64,000 nucleotides of DNA, from the NCBI RefSeq assembly GCF_900188315.1, contig NZ_LT897781.1, forward strand, positions 310,001-374,000, written 5' to 3'. The number at the start of each line of letters is the position of its first letter. The first letter of the stretch is position 1. A model generated the notes under the pieces. It had not been told where the DNA came from, did no database searches, and saw nothing but the letters and a program-made list of their open reading frames with translations. The position numbers and the translations under genes were made by a program. The stretch comes from Marinobacter sp. es.042. GTDB taxonomy: Bacteria > Pseudomonadota > Gammaproteobacteria > Pseudomonadales > Oleiphilaceae. Below are positions 60,352 to 64,000 of the stretch, in pieces.

Positions 60352-61764
60352 TCACATCAGGTTGTAGATAAACACCACTGCCACGGCAACCGGAGTGATG
60401 AAACGCACGGTGATCAGCCACAGGTTAAACATGGCCGGTGACAGTGCCAGTTCACGCTCCATGGCCTGACGTGACATCACCCAGCCCGCGAACAGGGCCA
60501 CCAGCAGTCCGCCCAGGGGCAGCATGATGTTGGCGGTGAAGAAGTCCAGCAGGTCGAAAATGGTCTTGCCTTCCAGCATGGGGACAAAGCCAAGCGGTGC
60601 GAAGTCGGACCAGAGGTTCAGGGACAGAATCGAGGCAATGCCCAGGCCCCAGCAGACAAAACCGGCGCCCAGTGTGCTGACGGTGCGGTTCATGCCTTTA
60701 CGTTCTTCCAGCCACTCCACAATCGGCTCCAACAGCGAAATCCCCGACGTCCAGGCGGCAAAGATCAGAAGTACAAAGAACAGGGTGCCGAACAGGGAGC
60801 CCATGGGCATCTGGCCGAAGGCCAGCGGCAGGGTCTGGAAGATCAGCCCCGGCCCCGCTCCCGGCTCAAGGCCGTTCGCGAACACAATCGGGAAGATGGC
60901 CAGGCCTGCGAGCAGCGCCACGCCGGTGTCGATGACCGATACGGTGATCGAGGTCTTGGCAATGGAAATGTTCTTGGGCAGGTAAGAGCCATAAGCCATC
61001 ATGACCGCCATACCAAGGCTCAGGGTGAAGAACGCGTGCCCCAGGGCTACCAGTATTCCGGATGTCGTGAGCTTGGAGAAATCGGGCTGGAACAGGAAGG
61101 CGGCGGCTTGCCCGAAGTGCCCGGTTGTCATTGCATAGCCGACCACGATCAATAGCAGCACGAACAGGGCCGGCATGAGAATGCTGACAGCCCGCTCAAG
61201 CCCCGAGCGAACGCCTCGCATTACCACAACCATCACCATAGCCATGAAGAGGGTATGCCAGGCCAGCAGTTTGGTGGGATCGCTTAGAAGGCCCGAGAAG
61301 ATGGCGCCTACGGCGTCGGCAGACTGCCCGGCAAGCTGGCCGCTGGCGGTTGTGCCTACATAGGAAATGGCCCAGCCGCCGATGACCGAGTAGAACGACA
61401 GAATCAGAAAACCCGCCAGAATGCCGATGGCACCAACCAGCTTCCATGCCGGCTTGAGTCGGTCATGCTCGGCGATCAGGCTCAGACTCTTGACGGGGCT
61501 CCTGCCACCGCGACGACCGATCATGACTTCCGCCATCATGATAGGAATCCCGACGACCGCGATGCACAGCAAATACACCAGCACGAAGGCGCCGCCACCG
61601 TTCTCACCGGTGACATAAGGAAATTTCCAGATATTGCCCAGGCCGACGGCAGAGCCGGTAGCGGCGAGAATAAAGGCCAGACGTGATGACCAGAGCCCGC
61701 GTTGGGCGTTTGAACCTTCAAGCGCCCCGGAATAAGCGGCGGAATCTGAAGAAGTGACGGACAT
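60352..61764 (-). CDS. Sodium-dependent transporter (NSS/SNF family)
   Basis: The 470-residue membrane protein has about 11-12 helices and the NSS signature SRLAFILAATGSAVGLGNIWKFPYVTGENGGGAFVLVYL (read in parts: AATGSAVGLGNIWKFPY near residue 34 with the sodium-binding Gly/Ala/Asn). It couples a sodium gradient to uptake of an amino acid or similar zwitterion. Its neighbours (leucine dehydrogenase, AzlC) suggest a branched-chain or hydrophobic amino acid as substrate, but that is inference. Confidence 0.88.
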   Translation of the reverse strand: MSVTSSDSAAYSGALEGSNAQRGLWSSRLAFILAATGSAVGLGNIWKFPYVTGENGGGAFVLVYLLCIAVVGIPIMMAEVMIGRRGGRSPVKSLSLIAEHDRLKPAWKLVGAIGILAGFLILSFYSVIGGWAISYVGTTASGQLAGQSADAVGAIFSGLLSDPTKLLAWHTLFMAMVMVVVMRGVRSGLERAVSILMPALFVLLLIVVGYAMTTGHFGQAAAFLFQPDFSKLTTSGILVALGHAFFTLSLGMAVMMAYGSYLPKNISIAKTSITVSVIDTGVALLAGLAIFPIVFANGLEPGAGPGLIFQTLPLAFGQMPMGSLFGTLFFVLLIFAAWTSGISLLEPIVEWLEERKGMNRTVSTLGAGFVCWGLGIASILSLNLWSDFAPLGFVPMLEGKTIFDLLDFFTANIMLPLGGLLVALFAGWVMSRQAMERELALSPAMFNLWLITVRFITPVAVAVVFIYNLM

Positions 61765-61807
61765 AACTATCTCCCGAAGTATTTGTTTTTGTATCAGGGT
61801 TTAAGAG

Positions 61808-61833
61808 GGAAGCCGCAGCTGTCTGCAGCTTCC
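61808..61833 (-). terminator. Hairpin downstream of leucine dehydrogenase
   Basis: GGAAGCCGCAG (61808-61818) and CTGCAGCTTCC (61823-61833) form an 11-bp stem with one mismatch and a four-base loop, about 22 bases after the leucine dehydrogenase stop codon on the minus strand. It separates that gene from the downstream NSS transporter. Confidence 0.55.
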
Positions 61834-61854
61834 TGGGGGTGCGCCGGTGTCAGC

Positions 61855-62952
61855 TCAGCCGGTGCGGGCCAATCGCTCGGACGCCTGTCCGGCTCCGGCG
61901 GTGTGCTTTTTGAACCGTTCCTCGGCAAGCTCGTTGGCAATCTCCCCGGTGGGGCGACCCGAGCGGTCGGAACGGTTGAAGATTTCGGTCAGGGTATCGC
62001 CGATGGTATCGACGTGGGCGCGAACGGTTTCCGGTGTGGCGCCGGCGCGCTCGTAGAACACATCGATGATGCCACCTGCATTGATGGCAAAGTCCGGTGC
62101 ATAGAGAACGCCCCGGTCCTGCAGCATGGCATCGTGCTCAGGGTGTTCCAGCAGATTGTTGGCGGCGCCGGCGACGATCCGGGCCTTCAATTGGGGAATG
62201 CTGTCATCGTTCAGTACTGCCCCCATGGCACAGGGCGCTACCACGTCCACAGGCAGTGACAAAATGTCTTCGGCAGCCGCTGGCTTGGCTCCCAGCTGGT
62301 CCACGGCCCGCCGCATATTGTCGTCATGGATGTCATAGATCCAGAGATCAGCGCCGGCATCCTTAAGGTGTCTGGCCAACCGGAAACCGACATTACCGAT
62401 GCCCTGAATGGCTACCTTCAAACCGTTGAGGTCGTCCCGCCCAAGTTTGTGTTTTACTGCTGCTTTGAGGCCGATAAAGGTGCCGTAGGCTGTCGCCGGT
62501 GACGGGTCGCCGTTGCTTGGGTTGCCGTCGAAACCGGTGCGCGAGGCGATTCCCGCAACGTGGCCGGTGTGTCGGCCCATGACCTTGAGGTCGGGTACGC
62601 TGGTGCCCGAGTCTTCCGCCGCAATGTACTGCCCGCCAAGACTTTCCAGATGGCGGCCCATGGCCTCCATCAGCGCTTCGGTTTTCTGTTTGCGCGGGTC
62701 GCCAATAATCACGGACTTGCCGCCACCCAGATCCAGGTTGGCGAGGGCCGATTTGTAGGTCATGCCCCGCGAAAGGCGCAAGACATCGCGAACTGCCTCT
62801 TCATCGGAGGCATAGGGAAACATTCGGCAGCCTCCCAATGCGGGGCCGCGGGAAGTGTTATGGATGGCAACGATGGCCTTCAGGCCGGTTTCGGGATCGC
62901 AGAAAAAGGACAGATGTTCGTGGTTATCGAACTCGGGATGGCTGAATAGCAT
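61855..62952 (-). CDS. ldh: Leucine dehydrogenase (Leu/Phe/Val dehydrogenase family)
   Basis: The start at 62952 is set by AGAGGA eight bases upstream (a frame to 62970 is open). The 365 residues begin [32 protein letters not shown] and carry [14 protein letters not shown] (about residue 36), the catalytic-Lys segment [12 protein letters not shown] (about residue 70), [12 protein letters not shown] and the NAD-binding [21 protein letters not shown] (about 181-201). It deaminates leucine, valine and isoleucine to 2-oxo acids with NAD. The divergent azlC and the palindrome in the gap fit branched-chain amino acid regulation. Confidence 0.88.
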   Translation of the reverse strand: MLFSHPEFDNHEHLSFFCDPETGLKAIVAIHNTSRGPALGGCRMFPYASDEEAVRDVLRLSRGMTYKSALANLDLGGGKSVIIGDPRKQKTEALMEAMGRHLESLGGQYIAAEDSGTSVPDLKVMGRHTGHVAGIASRTGFDGNPSNGDPSPATAYGTFIGLKAAVKHKLGRDDLNGLKVAIQGIGNVGFRLARHLKDAGADLWIYDIHDDNMRRAVDQLGAKPAAAEDILSLPVDVVAPCAMGAVLNDDSIPQLKARIVAGAANNLLEHPEHDAMLQDRGVLYAPDFAINAGGIIDVFYERAGATPETVRAHVDTIGDTLTEIFNRSDRSGRPTGEIANELAEERFKKHTAGAGQASERLARTG

Positions 62953-63323
62953 TGTGAAATCCTCTCCCACCGGCCGGATCTCGGCATGAGCGGGTATCTT
63001 GTTCTTGTCTGCCGGCTTGTGGCCGGCGTTCCGATTTCAGGTGTCCGGTATATCCGCTGGGGGGTGGCCCACCGAAAGTGCCCTTTTGGGGCTGGACGAA
63101 AAACAAACTAGCGGCAATTGACGTTAACGTCAACATGCGAAAGTGAACTATCCGATACAAGGCTCATCCCCGGATTCAGGCGCCTCCCCGGTAAACATTT
63201 GAGTCAATCATGAGGTTAAATGCCGTCATGCGTTGCGCGGATCTGGTCCATTAGTCGCAGATGTGCCCCATTCTGCGGAAACTACCTATACGCGGATCGG
63301 GGAAACTGACCTAGTTTCCCCGG
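62953..63323. promoter_or_regulatory. Leucine dehydrogenase/azlC divergent region with LiuR-like palindrome
   Basis: The 371-bp gap has no credible gene. At 63118-63133 lies the perfect 16-bp palindrome TTGACGTTAACGTCAA, about 165 bp before the dehydrogenase start and 190 bp before azlC. It resembles the ACGT-centred consensus I recall for the MerR-family regulator LiuR of branched-chain amino acid degradation. The regulator itself is not in the window. Confidence 0.55.
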
Positions 63324-64000
63324 ATGTCTGTCGCTTCCTATTCTTATCAGCTTCAGCCGGCCCGGGTACGGGTGGAGTTTTTCCGGCTGCTTCCCATCTC
63401 GTTATTCGTGGTGGCGTTTGGCGCTGCCTTTGGATTGGCAGCTACCCAGAAAGGCCTTGAGCCGCTTCAGGCGGTGCTGATGAGTGCGACGGTGTTTGCC
63501 GGGGCCTCCCAGTTTGCCGCCGTCGATATGTGGGGCACCGAGGTATCTGTACTTCCGATGATCGCGGTGGTCTTTGCCATCAATTCCCGCCATCTGCTTA
63601 TGGGCGCTTCGCTGTACCCGATGTTGAAAGATGTCTCGCCGGGCAAGCGCTATGGTCTCTTGCTGTTGCTGACCGATGCCAACTGGGCGGTTTCGGCCCA
63701 GGAATACCAGAGTGGCCGACGAAACCTGGAGGTTATCCTTGGTGGCGGGTTGGCTCTTTGGCTGGCCTGGATCATCGGGACCGGTCTGGGCGTCTATTTT
63801 GGTGGCCTTCTGCAGGATCCCAAATCCCTGGGCCTGGACATGGTTCTCGGCTGCTTCCTCCTGGCCATGGCACTGGGCGGCAAGAAATCCCCGAGAGTGC
63901 TCGTGGCCTGGACCGTTGCAGCGCTGGCTTCATTGGCGGCCTGGAAATGGTTGCCGGCGAATACCCACGTCGTCGTGGGCGCGCTCGCTGGTGGTGCGAT
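63324..64000 (+). CDS. azlC: AzlC-family branched-chain amino acid exporter subunit (partial)
   Basis: This gene runs off the right edge; 225 residues are visible from ATG 63324, which is the first possible start because a stop (TAG) precedes it in frame. The sequence has the AzlC opening RLLPISLFVVAFGAAFGLAATQKGL, then SATVFAGASQFAAVDM and INSRHLLMGASLYP, with about five hydrophobic segments so far. AzlC with the small AzlD subunit exports branched-chain amino acids or analogues. Ribosome site is weak (CCCCGG before the ATG). AzlD is expected just beyond the window. Confidence 0.85.
   Translation, partial: MSVASYSYQLQPARVRVEFFRLLPISLFVVAFGAAFGLAATQKGLEPLQAVLMSATVFAGASQFAAVDMWGTEVSVLPMIAVVFAINSRHLLMGASLYPMLKDVSPGKRYGLLLLLTDANWAVSAQEYQSGRRNLEVILGGGLALWLAWIIGTGLGVYFGGLLQDPKSLGLDMVLGCFLLAMALGGKKSPRVLVAWTVAALASLAAWKWLPANTHVVVGALAGGA

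Overview
The window looks like a chromosomal segment of a marine gammaproteobacterium, most probably Marinobacter or a close relative. This rests on recognised gene content and organisation: an RHH-less PutA beside an Lrp-type regulator and a GdhB-type NAD-glutamate dehydrogenase, a 5-oxoprolinase/TRAP operon, a PA0069-type radical SAM protein, haloalkane dehalogenase, a YbiT-type ABC-F protein, and a generally GC-rich codon pattern. No rRNA, tRNA, CRISPR array, prophage or insertion sequence was seen. Both ends cut a gene: paaG on the left and azlC on the right.

Layout. 1-1306: edge of a phenylacetate (paa) cluster, with paaG and paaY divergent. 1339-9245: glutamate/proline catabolism (Lrp-type regulator, NAD-GDH, PutA). 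9284-16384: one long minus-strand run encoding a LysR regulator, a DUF1445/D-glutamate cyclase family protein, a three-part TRAP transporter and 5-oxoprolinase PxpA-B-C. Together with the preceding region this forms a glutamate-centred island: proline and 5-oxoproline both give glutamate, and GDH gives 2-oxoglutarate. 16408-31449: mixed housekeeping genes (lytic transglycosylase, shikimate-kinase-like protein, DAACS symporter, RsuA, TVP38 protein with an uncharacterised six-hairpin glycosidase-like protein, two EamA transporters, haloalkane dehalogenase, lipid kinase, solute-binding protein, M48 protease). 31540-35845: alcohol oxidation and semialdehyde module (GMC oxidoreductase, MmsA) with a divergent LysR and a striking palindromic operator. 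35832-44867: ZIP transporter, SelW-like protein, L,D-transpeptidase, radical SAM gene preceded by a near-perfect SOS box, chemoreceptor, TSUP permease, a lone AbiTii-domain protein, and pcm. 44890-47354: astA with a DUF1338 oxygenase and a divergent Lrp regulator. 47370-60301: acyl-CoA synthetase, two tiny proteins, LysR, SLT protein, RNase Z-like protein, DoeA-like M24 protein, VanZ protein, PpiC, YbiT, DUF1415, a spermidine-synthase-like protein and a sirtuin. 60352-64000: NSS transporter, leucine dehydrogenase and AzlC, the last two divergent around a LiuR-like palindrome.

The points most worth a second look are: (i) a pair of inverted hairpin elements flanking the DUF1415 gene, with an identical 58-bp core but different, internally complementary arms; (ii) the link between a DUF1445 protein and 5-oxoprolinase; (iii) the SOS box at the radical SAM gene; (iv) the isolated AbiTii protein; (v) the N-terminally short NAD-GDH; and (vi) two small unannotated-looking genes. 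No complete new defence or mobile system is evident. All family names come from reading the translated sequence, without a database search.
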